In this document: in pieces, positions 1 to 12,140 of the stretch
How the letters are laid out: each line of letters starts with the position of its first letter
How positions within the stretch are numbered: position 1 is the first letter of the stretch
From: Muscardinus avellanarius
Taxonomy: Eukaryota > Chordata > Mammalia > Rodentia > Gliridae
Direction: 5' to 3'
DNA length: 64,000 bases
NCBI GenBank assembly: GCA_963383645.1
Contig: OY726574.1
Location: forward strand, 55,479,477-55,543,476
Position numbers and translations under genes: made by a program
The notes under the pieces: model-generated
Told to the model about the DNA's origin: nothing
The model's input: the letters and a program-made list of their open reading frames with translations, nothing else
Database searches by the model: none

Positions 1-600
1 TGGTTTGCCTCTGAATGTCACGTGGCCTTTTGTTTTTGTTGCCTTTAAGATTCTCTCCTTGGCTTCCACATTAGTCATTTTGACAATTATTTGGCATGGA
101 GATACTTTTCTCTGATCCTGTCTAAAGGGAGTTCTATAAGTTTCCTGGATCTGTGTATCGACCTCTTGCTCTATGTTTGGAAAATTTTCTGCTATTACTT
201 CCTCGAAGCGATTATTGATCCCTTTGGTTTCACCTTCTTTTCCCTCCTCTATTCCAATTATTCTTAGGTTAGCTCTCTTAAAATGGGCCCATATTTCTTC
301 AATGTCCAATTCCTGCTGTCGAATTTTTTTTTCTAAATTAGAAACTATGCGTTCATTTTTGAAGTGATCATCTTCTAGGAGCGAGATTATATTCTCCATG
401 TGGTCTAATCTGTTGTTTATAATTTGAATTGAGGCCCTTATTTCAATGATTGCATCCTTTATCTCTTTTTTACTCTCTCTGAATTCTTTTCAAAAGTCCT
501 CTATTATTTCTAAAGTTATTTTCCTTATTTGATCTTCTAGAGATCTCTGGATTTCCAAGTTATCAGATTCTGATGTTGTGGGGTTGTGGGCATCACTGAT
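1..600 (-). pseudogene. L1 ORF1 remnant (RNA-binding chaperone), broken
   Basis: Minus-strand translation matches the ORF1 of the copy at 39906-40790 in scattered frames, for example the segment corresponding to IEEIWAHFKRANLRIIGIEE near 240-310. Point changes and indels interrupt the frame, so no full-length protein is possible. The RNA-recognition part lies at the left edge and the C-terminal domain is outside the window. Confidence 0.75.
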
Positions 601-1021
601 CCATTGTTATTTCCCTTTCCCATGATTTTGGAAGTTTGTGCCTTCTCTGGGTTCTTCCCTGGGTCACTACGAGTTCACTTAAGGTGCTCTGGATCTCAAG
701 TCTGTGGTATCTCAGTCACCACTACTCCTTTACTGGGCTGTATCACAAAGTCTCAGACCCAGGGCGTCAATCAAGGCTGCTTAGACCATGGGGGGGGGGT
801 CCCAAGTTGGGCATTCTCCAGCGGGGAGTTGTGACTATGATGTGATATCTCTGCCACTGCCACTCCCCTACTGGGTTGCACTGCTAAAATCTCCAAACCA
901 GGGAGACTATCTGTGCAAGTCCCTGGGAGTGCAGTACTGGGATTTCTCCCCTAGGCGGCGCAGTTTGACTCACGGTTATTGATTGTGCTGATGGAGTTGT
1001 AGTGGACTCTGTGGATTTGCA

Positions 1022-1660
1022 GCTGCCACCGCTGGTAATATAGCACCACTACCACACCCTCAGCTGTGAGGTTGGAGTATTTCTTCTCTGGTTTTGAGCT
1101 CCGCTCTGAGTCCCTGCCAGGTGTGCTGTGCCTGCCCCTTGGGAGCTTTAGATGTTCCCTGCGCCAAAAAAAACTGCTGACTGCCACCTGGCTGTTCAGC
1201 AACTGCTCATCTGGGCCCACTGTCCACCCCTCCTCTCTGGAGCCTGGTGGCTGGTTGAGTGCGTTGGTCTTCAGCAGTCTGGTGAATTTGCTGCTGCTGC
1301 TGGCAGTAAGGCATTGCTGTCGCATCCTTGGCTGTGAGGCTGGCGTAGTTCTTCTCTGGGTTTGAGCTCCACTGAGTCCCGGTGGGGTGTGCTGATCCCG
1401 GCCCTTGGGAGCTTTAGATGCTCCTTGCACAGAAAAAACTGCTGACTGGCACCTGGCTGCTTAGCAGCTGCTCACCTCAGCTCGCTGTCCGCCACTCCTC
1501 TCTGGCGCCTGGTGGCTGGTTGAGTGCGTTTGTCTAGAGCTGTCCGATGAACTTGCCGCTGCCGCCGGCAGTAAGGCTCTGCTGCAGCATCCTAGGCTGA
1601 GGCCGGCATACCTCCTCTCTGGATTTGAGCTCTGTTCTGAGTCTCCCTCCTCTCTGGAGC
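1022..1660 (-). repeat. Tandem ~265-bp units in L1 5'UTR
   Basis: The sequence around GTGAGGTTGG at 1066 recurs at 1334 (GTGAGGCTGG) and about 1597 (TGAGGCCGG). The same order of landmarks follows each time: TTGAGCTC, then GGGAGCTTTAGATG, then CTGCTGACTG, then GGCTGGTTGAGTGCG. Spacings are 268 and 263 bp, giving two full units and part of a third. The copy at 28832-31614 has one full and one partial unit, so unit number varies between copies, as in the monomeric L1 promoters of mouse and rat. Confidence 0.75.
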
Positions 1661-1923
1661 CTGGTGCTGCTAGGGTAGATGTAGCCCATGCCGCTCCATG
1701 TCATGGCTCCGGCCACTCCGGCTGCTCCGCGCCGCAGCACTTTGGGCTTGTTTCTTTCTGGTGTCTCGTTTTTTCAGCCCTCTTTTTCTATGTCCCTTGT
1801 ATTTACAGTTTTTATTTCTTTGCTGGTGGTGTTTTCTGGCTCTGAAAGGCTCTGGTTTTGTGGTAATAGAGATCGATTGTTAGCGGGACTTGTAAGTGCC
1901 GCTTTTCTCTGTCCCCATCTTCC

Positions 1924-2424
1924 TGGATCAGAATGCATCTTTTCTTTGGGGGAAGTTCTATTAGAAACCAAAAGTTAATGAGCAGGAAGACCAACAGCTC
2001 TGGGGGGAGTAGTTCCAGTTATTATTTTCTGTGAGGATTATTGTAGTGCTTTTATTATCTCTGCCTTTCAAAACTTAGGACAATCAATATTTTAAAGCAT
2101 CTTTACAGAAAATGAAACTATGGAATTTTTTTTTTACTGCATCTAAGAGCTGATATGACATTTTACAAACAGGCATCTGATGTCTAAATCACTTGTAATA
2201 AAAACTGAAGGCATCTTCAGCTTTTATGATGGTTGCATATGATCCAGAATCATAATTATGACTAATGTATTGGGTTTTGTTGTCTGCTACAATTGCCTAC
2301 TTTCTAATGCAGGGAGGGATTTCCACTCTTTGGGGCCAGATTTAAATTACATAGTTTCTTTTTGCAACAGCTGCTCCAGAATTATGTGAGCACTGAGAAA
2401 TTCCATAGGAAATAGGAATCTCTT
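1924..2424. other. Unique AT-rich sequence
   Basis: I see no coding potential and no recognisable repeat in this stretch. Confidence 0.5.
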
Positions 2425-2600
2425 GCTGGGTTCATTGCTCATGACTGTAATTGCAGTACTTGGGAGGTGGGGACCTGAGCATCACAGGTTTGAGGCCAGT
2501 CTTAGTAACTTAGTGAAGCCCTATTTCAAAAAATTCTGGAGGTATAGCTTGGAGGCAGAAAGCCCCTGAGTTCAATTCCCAGTACCAGAAAAAAAGTAAG
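2425..2600 (+). mobile_element. B1-dID SINE, diverged
   Basis: The left half (gctgggttcattgctcat, tacttgggaggtgggg) is followed by GTAACTTAGTGAAGCCC and an ID-like right half ending in TTCAATTCCCAGTACC plus an A-rich tail. Several substitutions indicate an old copy. Confidence 0.8.
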
Positions 2601-5600
2601 AAAATAAAAATCCTTGCTTTCAGGGACATGCAATTTCAGAACTCTTCAAAGATTGACTCAGGTATAATTTAACACTTAATGTTATCAGTATCTTTTGGTT
2701 TTGGACAGATAGAGCTGGTCAGATCACAAATCCTTATATCCTTGATATAGTTGAACAAAGGAGAAAATATTTTACTCATCATTTGGAGACGAATGGTATA
2801 GTATAGCATTCTCATAACAATAAGGCAAAGCATACACAGAGGCTGAGTGTGCTACATAGGTCTTCCAGACAGGCGGCATGCATGATGTTTTCAGCTTTCA
2901 GTGTAGGTTTAGAGTGAGGGTTCATTTTAAGGACCATGTAGAGAGATGCTGGACTTTGGAGTCACAACCTACATCAGTTGATGGGCAGTAGGTAAGAATG
3001 GTTTGTGCTATGCTGATTTCTATCTTCTCTTCATTTTGACTGAATGGGCTCAAGGGTCTGGACCAAGTTTAGCTTACAGAGCAAAATTAGGGAGCTCCTG
3101 CCATGGAGGCTGAAGAGACAGGGGTCAAAACAGACTGCTGGTGATGACTTGTTGGGGTGGTGGTAGCAGTAAATAGATGGCCTGCTCTGCATCCTAGTCC
3201 AAATTTGAACTGATTAGGAGGTAGATGCAGGAAACAGGTATAGATCAGCTTTATGTAAGAAAACAATCTGGGTTGGAGAAAGCACCTTATAGTTTCAGAC
3301 AAATGAGATTTTTAATGCATTAAATTTGAGATGGATTGAGCATAGAGAGGGAAGAGGAAGCAGGGAGAATTCTTGAAATTTTGGCTTGAGCTGCTGGATA
3401 GATACCAATGGTGTATTAAAACAAGGAATAAAGGAGCGGATTTTGGAGGGCACTGGAGGAACGGGGCATTGTCTTGGTGGTGCCGGTGAGATTTCTATGG
3501 GAATGTCAAGCAGAATGCTGGCTACTGATTCAGCTGCTGGAGCTTGTTCTCTATGAGTTGAGAATGCATAAGACTCAGAATAATTGAATTTTAGAGCCAG
3601 AAAAAATGTGTGGAGGCATAGAGTTCATTTTATCAGATTCAGATTAGTGCAGGGCCCATTGAGCACAGCCAGTATTGTTAAGATTAAAAGCAGGGTTGTC
3701 TGAGTCTACATCCTGCAGTAGGATTTGATGTTTTTTTTTTTTTTTCAGTTGTGATTTTTTACTTGATATGTTTTTTTCCCCCGTCGACCAACATATCTTC
3801 TAATAAGCCATCCCAGGCAGTACTGGGAGCATAGAAAGTTGGCAGTGATATAAGTTTTAGGGAAGGGTACAGTCAGGCAGCAGGAAGAGGTATTCATTTT
3901 TAATTCTATGTGTTAAGTTAGATCTTTCCCTCTTCAAGGGACTATTCCTGGAATTGGAAATATAGAAAAAACACCCCACTCTGACATTATTCTTACTCGT
4001 TGACTACATGTTTGTAGGGCCTGCCTCATCAAGCCTTTGCATTTAAATTTTTTCTTTCTATACAATTAATTACCCAAATGATTGCATCATGGTATTTGCA
4101 AGATATTGGACCAAACATAATATTCTTAATGACATTCATATTTTTTCCAGTTGCCTAAGTAAAATTTGTGGCCTATGAAGAGAAAGATTATGATTCACCT
4201 ATAATTGAGGTGTTCTTGATGTGCCTGGACCCAGTGGAGAAGATGTTCGCCCCTCCGGGGGGCCTTGGTGCTCCCCAAACTCTGCCCCTATCTTGTGCTG
4301 CCTGGCTTCTACAGAAAAGGACAGCAAAAATGGGAGAACATTTTTTGGGGGCATTAAAAGAAAAATTCCAAGACACTGTAGTGCTAGAATGATGTCTGAA
4401 TTAGAGCGAGATGAGCAATACACACGCTCTCCCTCATAAATCTCACTCAGAAGGAAATGCAAGACAGTTTCACTTAGAGACAAGACAACACCAATCCTCC
4501 GAGACAGGACACATTGATACTAAAGTGACAAATGCAATTTTAGCTATCAGAGCGCTCTGTCATCTGCCAGCTGAGCCAATGACTTGGCTAAAATGTGGGA
4601 AAAGAGCAAAGAATTGAAATGAGAGCTCTTGCAGCAAGAAGGCTTGCAGAGCCAAAATCTGAAGTTAGCTCCTGCCATAAAATCTTGGACTCGCAGTTTC
4701 TCCCTTAATTGCTTCTAACTTTAGAATAGCATCTTGCATGGTGTAGTGGCTCCTTGCTTTCAGGGTTGAATAAGAAATTTAAAGAAAGAATGGAAAATAT
4801 AGAAAGGTGTTGTGAAGATACGTGGCATGCTTCTGTATAAAATTAATATGGGACATTTAAGCTCTAAATGAGTTCAGTGTCACTGTGGGTCACTTATATC
4901 TGTCTTCATCAGTAATACCTGTCTTGGGTTAAAAACTGTATGTCAGATTCTACCTGCCGCACGTTGTGAAGCAGGCGGTTGCTTTCCCCTCTCTTGGATG
5001 CCGATTGTCTCATTCCTTCATTCATTATTCATAAAACTCTTTTGATTTGTGTGCTGTATGGAAGTCACTGTGCTCATGGTTAATGGAGATGCTAATTGAC
5101 TGAGGTAAGTGGTCTGAGAGAAATATACATTAAAGGCTGCAAAGGGGGAAAACTAACTTGTTCATGCTTCTCACAAAACTTTGCACTTTGGTGCAATTCC
5201 ATTCACTCCTTCCAATAATTGGCAGAAGAACTGTCTCACAAGATGAGACCAAATCAAATTGCTAGGGGTGCTGCTAATGACATTTTTTAATTGTATTTTT
5301 ACAAGGAGTCCCAAAAGACCTTCCCAACTATGCTTAATCCCAGCAACAGCTGCGCTTCTGAAGAGTTGGAAAGAGCTGATCTTAGGGAGAGTAGAATACT
5401 GTAATGGACAATGCCACTCTTCTATAAATTATGTATAAAATATGAATTTTAAATATTATTTGCTGTTATTTTTCTCTTCTTGGGGTGGGTATTATTTCTT
5501 TCATCTTTCCTCTTATGTATTTAAGGTTTACTTTGCTTTTTTTAAGATTTAGCAGAATTTCTCAAATTTTGATAGTGAGGTCTGGAAGGTTCCTTAGTGC

Positions 5601-6753
5601 GGGGCTTCTGTCTGTGTGGAGCTGGGGTGCGCCACTCCTGGCTCATAGGTGAGTTCTTACTCACCTTCCTGTACACCTCTACACGTTCAGCTCTGCAGAG
5701 CTTCCTGCATCTCCTCTCCTTTGGGCTTCCCATGGAGACGTCCCTGTGTAAACATGATTGAGGCAGGCACAGCTGCGAGGAAATGGATGGGACAGAGTTT
5801 GGGTGTGATGACATGGATGCTGCAAACCCAGCAGGGCCTCTCCAGATTCTTCCTGGCCTTTCTGCATAGCATCCCTTCCTCTCACATGAGCAGGGCCTTT
5901 TCTGAAATAGAAAGAAATTGTGATCCGCAACCAGACAGGAAGGCCATAGAATTTCTTCTCTGTGGCCAATTCCAAGACAGAAAGGTGAGGGAAGAATGGA
6001 GTGAGTTTTTACTTTCTATGATTCTTCTTGGGGAAGAGAAATAACATGTTCTCTGGCCAGCCTTGAGAAAGCAAAGCAACAGGACAAGGTAGGGCAAAGA
6101 AGGCTCAAGAAGGGGTAAAATAGACTGCATTTTCTAGGGCTTACTTCTGGGACCCAAAGAACCTCAACGTTACTGTACTGCACCTTTATAATCTGAAGCA
6201 ATCCTAAAGACAGAAGACCAAATATATTAACAAAAGGTATTCTTATTGTTCTAGGCAATTAGGAAATAATAAAGGCTATGGAAGCTTTGAGCCAGAAACT
6301 GTGAACAGATATCTCATAATATTACAGAGTACATGATCGATTTGTATAAATGATAATTAAGTATTCAAGAAGACTCTATTTGACAGTTGTTGGAAACCAT
6401 ACTCTATGTCAATCGAGTGATTTTTTAAGTCATGGTATAAATCTTTTGTATCGTTCCTAACTCCTTGCTTTTATATTGGATACTGACAATGAGATGTTAA
6501 AATGTCCTCCGTGGCTGGAATTTTTTGTTTGCCATTTTAGTTCTCTCAGTTTTGCCTTATTAATATTGAAAATTCATATTTTATACAAAATTTATACCTT
6601 TGCCAGTGGTTGTGTTTGAGAAAGAGTATGCTTAAAATAATTTCTCAGTTAGGGTGTTAAGAAGATTTACCATGAATGTAGAGAAAAAGTTTGAGAGAAT
6701 AAAAATGTCACTGAATTTTGTGGTGAGGGGTGCCAAGAGCGAACGTGAGCTTT
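2601..6753. other. Long unique stretch, no gene recognised
   Basis: It contains a poly(T) run near 3730. The longest ORFs (for example 5649-6044 plus, 131 codons) have non-ATG or arbitrary starts, no recognisable domain and competing ORFs on the other strand, so I do not call them genes. The part around 4390-4740 is CpG-containing, non-repetitive and compositionally unlike its surroundings (see findings). Otherwise it looks like ordinary intergenic or intronic DNA. Confidence 0.5.
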
Positions 6754-6955
6754 AAGAATCTGAGCTGGATGTGGTGGCACACACCTGTAAGCCCAGTATT
6801 TGGGAGCTCAGATAGGAGGATCACAGGTTGGAGACCGGCCTAAACAAACTTGCTAGACTTTCAACAACCTAGTGAGATTTTGTTTCAAAACAGAAAAATA
6901 AAAAGAGGTGAGGGTAGAGCTCAGAGGTTCAACCCCCCAGTCCCTCCCCCTAAGT
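6754..6955 (+). mobile_element. B1-dID SINE
   Basis: GAGCTGGATGTGGTGGCACA starts the B1-like half. The middle has CAACCTAGTGAGATTTTGTT, and the ID-like half ends in GGTTCAACCCCCCAGTCCC. Confidence 0.85.
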
Positions 6956-7117
6956 CTTAATGTGGCTAGTTTTATCATGTAGAGTAGAATTCATAGGAGA
7001 GAAATGGAAGAGAAAAAAGTGAATTTGAGTCTATTCTGATGGTGCAGGGCAGCATTTCCTCATAGTGGCTAATAAATCACTTGGGCATTTATTTTATTTA
7101 TTTAGAATTTTTATATT

Positions 7118-7735
7118 TATTTAAAATTTTTTTATGGGTATATTGTAGTCATACATCTTAATGGGATACAAGACTAATGGAGACATACATGCACACATCA
7201 CCATTAGCCCTTACCCAACCCCCATCCCATTCCCTCCCCATCCCTCCTTCCCATGCTTGGCTTAGTGATTGACTTTGATGTTTGTTTAAGTACATCATGT
7301 GCTTTAGAGAGTTTCCCTCTTCCCCCCTCCCATCCCCTCAGTGAGGTCACATTATTTGCTCCTCTACAGTATTTCCTTCTTCATCTAGAGTTCCTCTTGT
7401 TACCCCTTTCTCCTTAGCTTTTTGCATATTAGGGAAAGCATCCAATTTCTTCTTTTTGTGATAGGCTAATCTCACTTAGCATAATGTCCTCCAGTTCCAT
7501 TCATCCCTGTAAATGATGTAATTATGTTTTTCTTTATAGCTGAGTAAAATTCCATTGTGTACATATCCCACAGTTTTGTAACCCATTCATCTGTTGATGG
7601 ACATCTTGGCTGGTTTCATAGTTTGGCTATGGTGAATTCTGCAGCTGTGAACATAGATACACATGCATTATTTTGGCTTTCTATCTTTTGAGTAGATACC
7701 CAGAAGTGGTATTGGTGGATCAAATGGTAAATAGG
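7118..7735 (-). mobile_element. L1 3' end (ORF2 C-terminus plus 3'UTR), 5'-truncated
   Basis: On the minus strand the sequence runs from ORF2 C-terminal codons (antisense ATACCCAGAAGTGGTATTGG near 7690) through a G-rich 3'UTR to an A-rich tail near 7120. This 3'UTR type, ending in CACCAATAAAAATT in better copies, also occurs at 15650, 28832, 41880, 44803 and 55425. Confidence 0.85.
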
Positions 7736-9332
7736 ACTATTAGAGATAACTTACATAAATTGATAAAAAACTAATTATTTGAATTTTTGTGAGTCAGTTT
7801 CTGTCTACAAAACACATGAGAAACTTAAGATGAGACAAACATACTAATGACACAGTTGCTCAGATTTCTTATCCATTTTTATTCCTAATCATGTGCTGTT
7901 TAATTCATACCCATACCTGTAATTGACCACTGGGTAACGCCAGCAAGCATATGGGATGTTGACATTGAAATATAGCAGTTTAATGGAAGGCATGCAATTA
8001 TGGTATGCAAATTCACTACAAGATGATTCTTCATAAATCTGTAATTTGGCAGGCATCTGATCAAAGTGCTTACCTGGAATATAAAAATCTTACCAAGGCT
8101 TCAAAAACCAACTTTAAAAGATAAAACGCAATGATAAATTTATCTTACTCGTCATGTTATTGATTGAGAATAAGGATATTTCTTTGCCGTAAGCAGCTTA
8201 TTTGTGTAGAAATACAAACATGGTATGGAAACTTTATCTCTCTTTTTGCTAGAGAAACAAAATACAAACCTTATAAAAAAGAACCAGTTGATTATTTTAA
8301 ATAAAAGATTTACAAATATAGTATCAGGAAGTGCTTAAAAACTCATTGTTGATACTTATCACATGGTGAATATCAGTGCACATTTTAATATGTAATTAAT
8401 TCTTAACCAACACAAGATGTATATAGGATTGACTTTAAATTGAATCAAAAGTCCTTTTGACAATCTTATTTATTCACTCATTTCAATGGAAGAAGAACAA
8501 AGTTTTAGGCCAGAATTTGTTGGCCTGAGAACTGTAATTATGTTTTAGTTTATATTCTAGGTCTTGTAAATTATATGGAATAAATTGTTAGTACAGAGGC
8601 CAGTGTCTTAGGCATCCAAGGCCAGGGTCAATGGTGCCTGATAAATATCCAGTTACCCTACAGGTTTAATTGTTCTTTTAAAAGCCTTACTTCCCCAAGA
8701 GGGGTTAGTTAACCTTTCAAAAGTCTACTGTGACCTTCAGTCTTTTAAATGCTCTCATCTACAGCCATGTCCTCTATGGTGAGAATTCTGCTTTAGGATA
8801 TAGTCCAGATCTTTCTCTCTGCTGCATTTGGAAACATCTTTACTGTGACTTTATTTTGGGAATTGTAATTATACATTGACAGTTATATTCTTTCAATACA
8901 TTAATGATATTCTCCCATCAGAGGCTCTTTCCCATCATTTCCTGTCAGGAATCAGATGTCAGCCACAGTGTTGCTTCTTTGGAAGTAATATGTATTTATT
9001 GTTTTGACTTCCTAATACATCATTTTGTCTTTAGATTTTAGCAGTTTCACTCTAATATGTGTAGAAGAGTTTCTCTTATTATTAATTCCAGTTTTGGATT
9101 ATTACAGTTGCTGAATATTTTGTTCAGTGTGTTTCATCATTTCAGGAAAATTTGAGTTCATAGTTGCCTAAATCACAATATTTGTCACAAGAATTTCTCC
9201 TTTTGGAACCCCTTTATCTGTATGATAAAATTTCTGTGTCCTTCTATCTATTATTGTCTTTTCTGTATTTGTATTATTTCCCCCCTGAGCCTCAGTGAAG
9301 ATATTTTATACTGACCCATCTTCCTTATTAGG
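7736..9332. other. Unique AT-rich sequence; right part possibly ancient L1
   Basis: No ORF of note. The section from about 8760 to 9300 has the texture of ancient antisense L1 but is too diverged for me to assign firmly. Confidence 0.35.
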
Positions 9333-9430
9333 ACTATATTAGTCCAGCTGAGGCTGGTCTTGAACCTGTGATCCTCCAGTCTCAGCCTCCCAGTTACTGG
9401 AATTACAAGAGTGCACCACTCTGCCCAGCT
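9333..9430 (-). mobile_element. B1-dID SINE fragment (B1 half)
   Basis: Only the antisense B1-like half is present: GAGGCTGGTCTTGAACCTGT, CTCAGCCTCCCAGTTACTGG and GTGCACCACTCTGCCCAGCT. It interrupts ancient L1-like sequence. Confidence 0.75.
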
Positions 9431-9439
9431 GAAATGGTT

Positions 9440-10830
9440 CATTTAAATTTGAATAACTCTCTTTAATGCTTCTCCTAAAGCTGGTGTAGGATGAGAAATA
9501 CCCTTAGTTTTTGTTTGTATAGGAAAGACTTTGTCTCTTTTATTTTTGAAGGATTGCTTTTTCAGATACAGAATCGTCAGCTTTTATTATTTCAGAACTT
9601 TAAATATACCATCCCACTTTCCTCCCTGCAGGGCTTCTGCTGAGAATCCACTAATAATAATGTGGAGGTGCCCTTGTATATAAGAAGTTGCTGTTGCTGC
9701 TCTCAGAATTCTGTCTTTGACTTCTGACAATTTAATTATAATGTAGACCTCTTTTAGAGTTAACCTCTTTGGGATTCTTTGATTTTCACAAATTGGATGC
9801 TCATTTCTTCCCCAGATCAAAAGTTTTCAACAATTATTTGTTTTAGTGAACTTCTCCCTTTTCTCTCTCTCCTCCTCCTCCTCTTCCTCCTCCTCCTCCT
9901 CCTCCTCCTCCTCCTCCTCCTCCTCCTCCTCCTCCTCCTCCTTCTTCTTCTCCTCCTCCTTCTCTTCCTCCTTCTTTTCTTTCATAATAAATAGATTGGT
10001 TTACTTACTGGCATCCCATAGTCCTATAGGATTTCTTTACTCCTTTTCATTTCTTTTTCTTTTTTCCTCTCAGACAGGATAATTTCAAATGACCTGTTTT
10101 TTTAGTTTACTGATTCTTTCTTTTGCTTGATAAAGTTTGCTTAATAGCAGATTATTTTAATAAATTCTATTTCAGATTTTAGTCAGCCATTGTATTCTTC
10201 AATTCCAGAGTTTCTGTTGGGTCCTTTTTGTGGGTTCTATTTCTTTCTCAAACTTCTCATTTTATTCATGTAGTTTTCCTGCCTTTGTTTAGTTGTCCAT
10301 GTTCTTTTGTAATCCACCCAGCTTTTCCACATGGTTGAGTTGTTAGTTCTAGATCTCCATTTCTTTGGGCCCATTACTAGAGATTCATTTTATTGGCTTG
10401 GTGATTCCATGCTCCGCTCATTCTTCTTCATGGTCTTTGGATTCATGTACTGGTTTCTGCTCGCTGGGAGAGGAGCTCACATCTTCAGTCTTTGTAGACT
10501 GAGTGTGACAGGGAAAGCCCTTCACAAGTCATCGTGGCCAGAGATTCTCGGTGGCCTGCAGGTGGGCCAGCTGGTGGGGTGTGTGGATGGCACTAGTGCT
10601 GGGTTTTGTGGGTGGGCAGGAAGGCCTCCTGCCAAGGGCTGTGGACTGTCTGCTGAGTTCTGTGTACTGTATGTTGAGAACCCTACCATATACTTGGCTT
10701 TTAGCTACTCTTAGGTGATCTGGTCATACCAGTTCCCTCAGTGTTCTGAGTGAGGAGCAGCAGAAGCAAGCCTTACAGGGAACACCCAAGGGCTAAACTC
10801 CCCAAATACCTGAAGTTTGATGTTCATGAC
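9440..10830 (-). mobile_element. Ancient L1 (mammal-wide L1M type), 5'/ORF1 region
   Basis: Antisense text matches the general pattern of old L1M 5' and ORF1 regions, with landmarks such as TTTTTGAAGGATTGCTTTTT, GGGCTTCTGCTGAGAATC, TCTGTCTTTGACTTCTGAC and CTCCATTTCTTTGGGCCC. All frames are degraded. A CTC microsatellite has expanded inside it. Confidence 0.65.
9872..9985 (+). repeat. (CTC)n/(CTT)n microsatellite
   Basis: About 110 bp of nearly pure CTC triplets with a few CTT interruptions toward the right end. Reading it as coding gives poly-Leu or poly-Ser ORFs, which are artefacts of the repeat. Confidence 0.97.
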
Positions 10831-10844
10831 ATGTGTGAGCCCAT

Positions 10845-11275
10845 TTTTTATTTTATAACAAAATTCTCGAAGCTGGATACTTTATAAAGAAAAGAGGTCT
10901 CTTTAGCTCACAGGAGGCTGAAAGTACATGATTTCATGGTCCTCTGGTGAGGGCACCCTTGGCTACATCAGCATGGTGTATGAGATCATGGTGGAATCAT
11001 GTCTAGAAGGGACAGACCACATACTGAGTGGGGAAGCCAGAGACATTGAGGGATCAGATTTGTTCTTTAATGAAAACCCACTCTGTTGTGATCAAACTCA
11101 CACCATGAGCCTAGCTTTAATGCTGTCCAAGAGTGATGCCCCATTACCATGCCACCTTCTACCAGGCCATGCTTCTCAGAGATTCCAGTACCCCAACATT
11201 GCATACTGAGGACCAAGCTTCCAACACATAAACCCTCGGGGAGTACACCACATCCAAATGTAACACTCTATTCCC
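10845..11275 (-). mobile_element. MaLR-type solo LTR, diverged
   Basis: The plus strand begins ATAACAAAATTCTCGAAGCT, then GGATACTTTATAAAGAAAAG, and continues to AAGCTTCCAACACATAAACC. This is the reverse complement of the general pattern of MST/THE-like MaLR LTRs. No internal retroviral sequence is attached. Subfamily is uncertain. Confidence 0.55.
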
Positions 11276-11429
11276 TGTTTTCCCTCAGGAGAAATTTCAG
11301 GCTGAGAGAATCTTTATTGGTGCTGTATGGTGCCAGCTTAGGGGAGGTGTGGTATAGGTAAAGTAAAATTGCTCTTCTTAGACTTTTCAATGTATCTTTT
11401 CTCATTTCTGTTCTCACCCACAATTTTTT

Positions 11430-11632
11430 TGTGTGTGTCACTGGGGATTGAATCCTGAGGCATTCTACCTCTGAGCTAAGCCCCCAGCCTGATTTTATTT
11501 TTTATTTGGAAACCAGGTCTCACTAAGTTGTGAGACCTTGCTAAGTTGTTGAGGCTGGCTTTGAACCTGCAATCCTCCTGTCTCAACCTCCCAAGTACTG
11601 GGATTACAAGCATGTGCCACCACACCTGGATT
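11430..11632 (-). mobile_element. B1-dID SINE
   Basis: Antisense copy: ID half (CACTGGGGATTGAATCCTGA, ACCTCTGAGCTAAGCC), then B1 half ending GTGCCACCACACCTGG. Confidence 0.88.
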
Positions 11633-11887
11633 CAACCACAACGTTTTAACCTCTCATTTGGATTGTGGAGTTTTCATAGAGATATGTTTGTCCTGGGGTG
11701 ATTGTTAAATTGGCATTTTTATAACAAGATAAGATCTGGGACTCTCTGTTTCTGATTTCATTTCTCAACAATTCTTTAAAAGTATGATAACTCTAATATA
11801 TTCATTACCTATACATATGTCTCTGCATTTCCTCTTGGTATTGGTTTTCTTGATAGACTTGTCAATTTTTTATGAATATTGGACATT

Positions 11888-12081
11888 GTGGCTGGTCATG
11901 GTGGTGTATGCTTGTAATTCTAGTACTTGGGAGGCTGAGTCAGGAGGATCACAGTTTTGAGGACAGCATTAGCAATGTAGTTAAACTCTTAGCAACTTAG
12001 CAAAATCCTGTTTTAAAATGTAAAAAGGGGTGGGGGGGAGGCTGGAAGTGTATCTCAGAGGTAGAGTGACCCTGTGTTCAG

Positions 12082-12082
<1 letters not shown>
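11888..12082 (+). mobile_element. B1-dID SINE with TG microsatellite tail
   Basis: GGCTGGTCATGGTGGTGTAT starts the element and TATCTCAGAGGTAGAGTGAC marks the ID half. Its terminal CAATCCCCAGTACC segment is replaced by a TG run. Confidence 0.88.
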
Positions 12083-12118
<36 letters not shown>

Positions 12119-12140
12119 TGTGTATGTGTGTGTATATGTA
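12083..12140 (+). repeat. (TG)n microsatellite
   Basis: TG dinucleotides with a few TT/TA interruptions, directly at the end of the preceding SINE. Confidence 0.95.

Larger units (their letters stand above)
1..1923 (-). mobile_element. L1-type element, 5'UTR plus partial ORF1 (copy 1, runs off left edge)
   Basis: On the minus strand the element starts near 1923 with GGAAGATGGGGAC, the same 5' end as the elements ending at 31614 and starting at 39127. A GC-rich 5'UTR (about 600-1923) is followed by antisense ORF1 down to base 1. The ORF1 frame is broken by several stops. The 5'UTR contains tandem units of about 265 bp, with matching landmarks at 1066, 1334 and 1597. Because the left part is outside the window, I cannot tell whether this copy continues into a normal ORF2 or has the composite structure seen in the other two copies. 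It is clearly the same lineage; autonomy is unknown. Confidence 0.85.

Noticed and set aside
5649..6044. 131-codon plus-strand ORF as a host gene
   Set aside because: No recognisable domain, no splice or promoter context, and overlapping minus-strand ORFs of similar length. Expected by chance.
9779..10082. Poly-Leu and poly-Ser ORFs
   Set aside because: Microsatellite translation.
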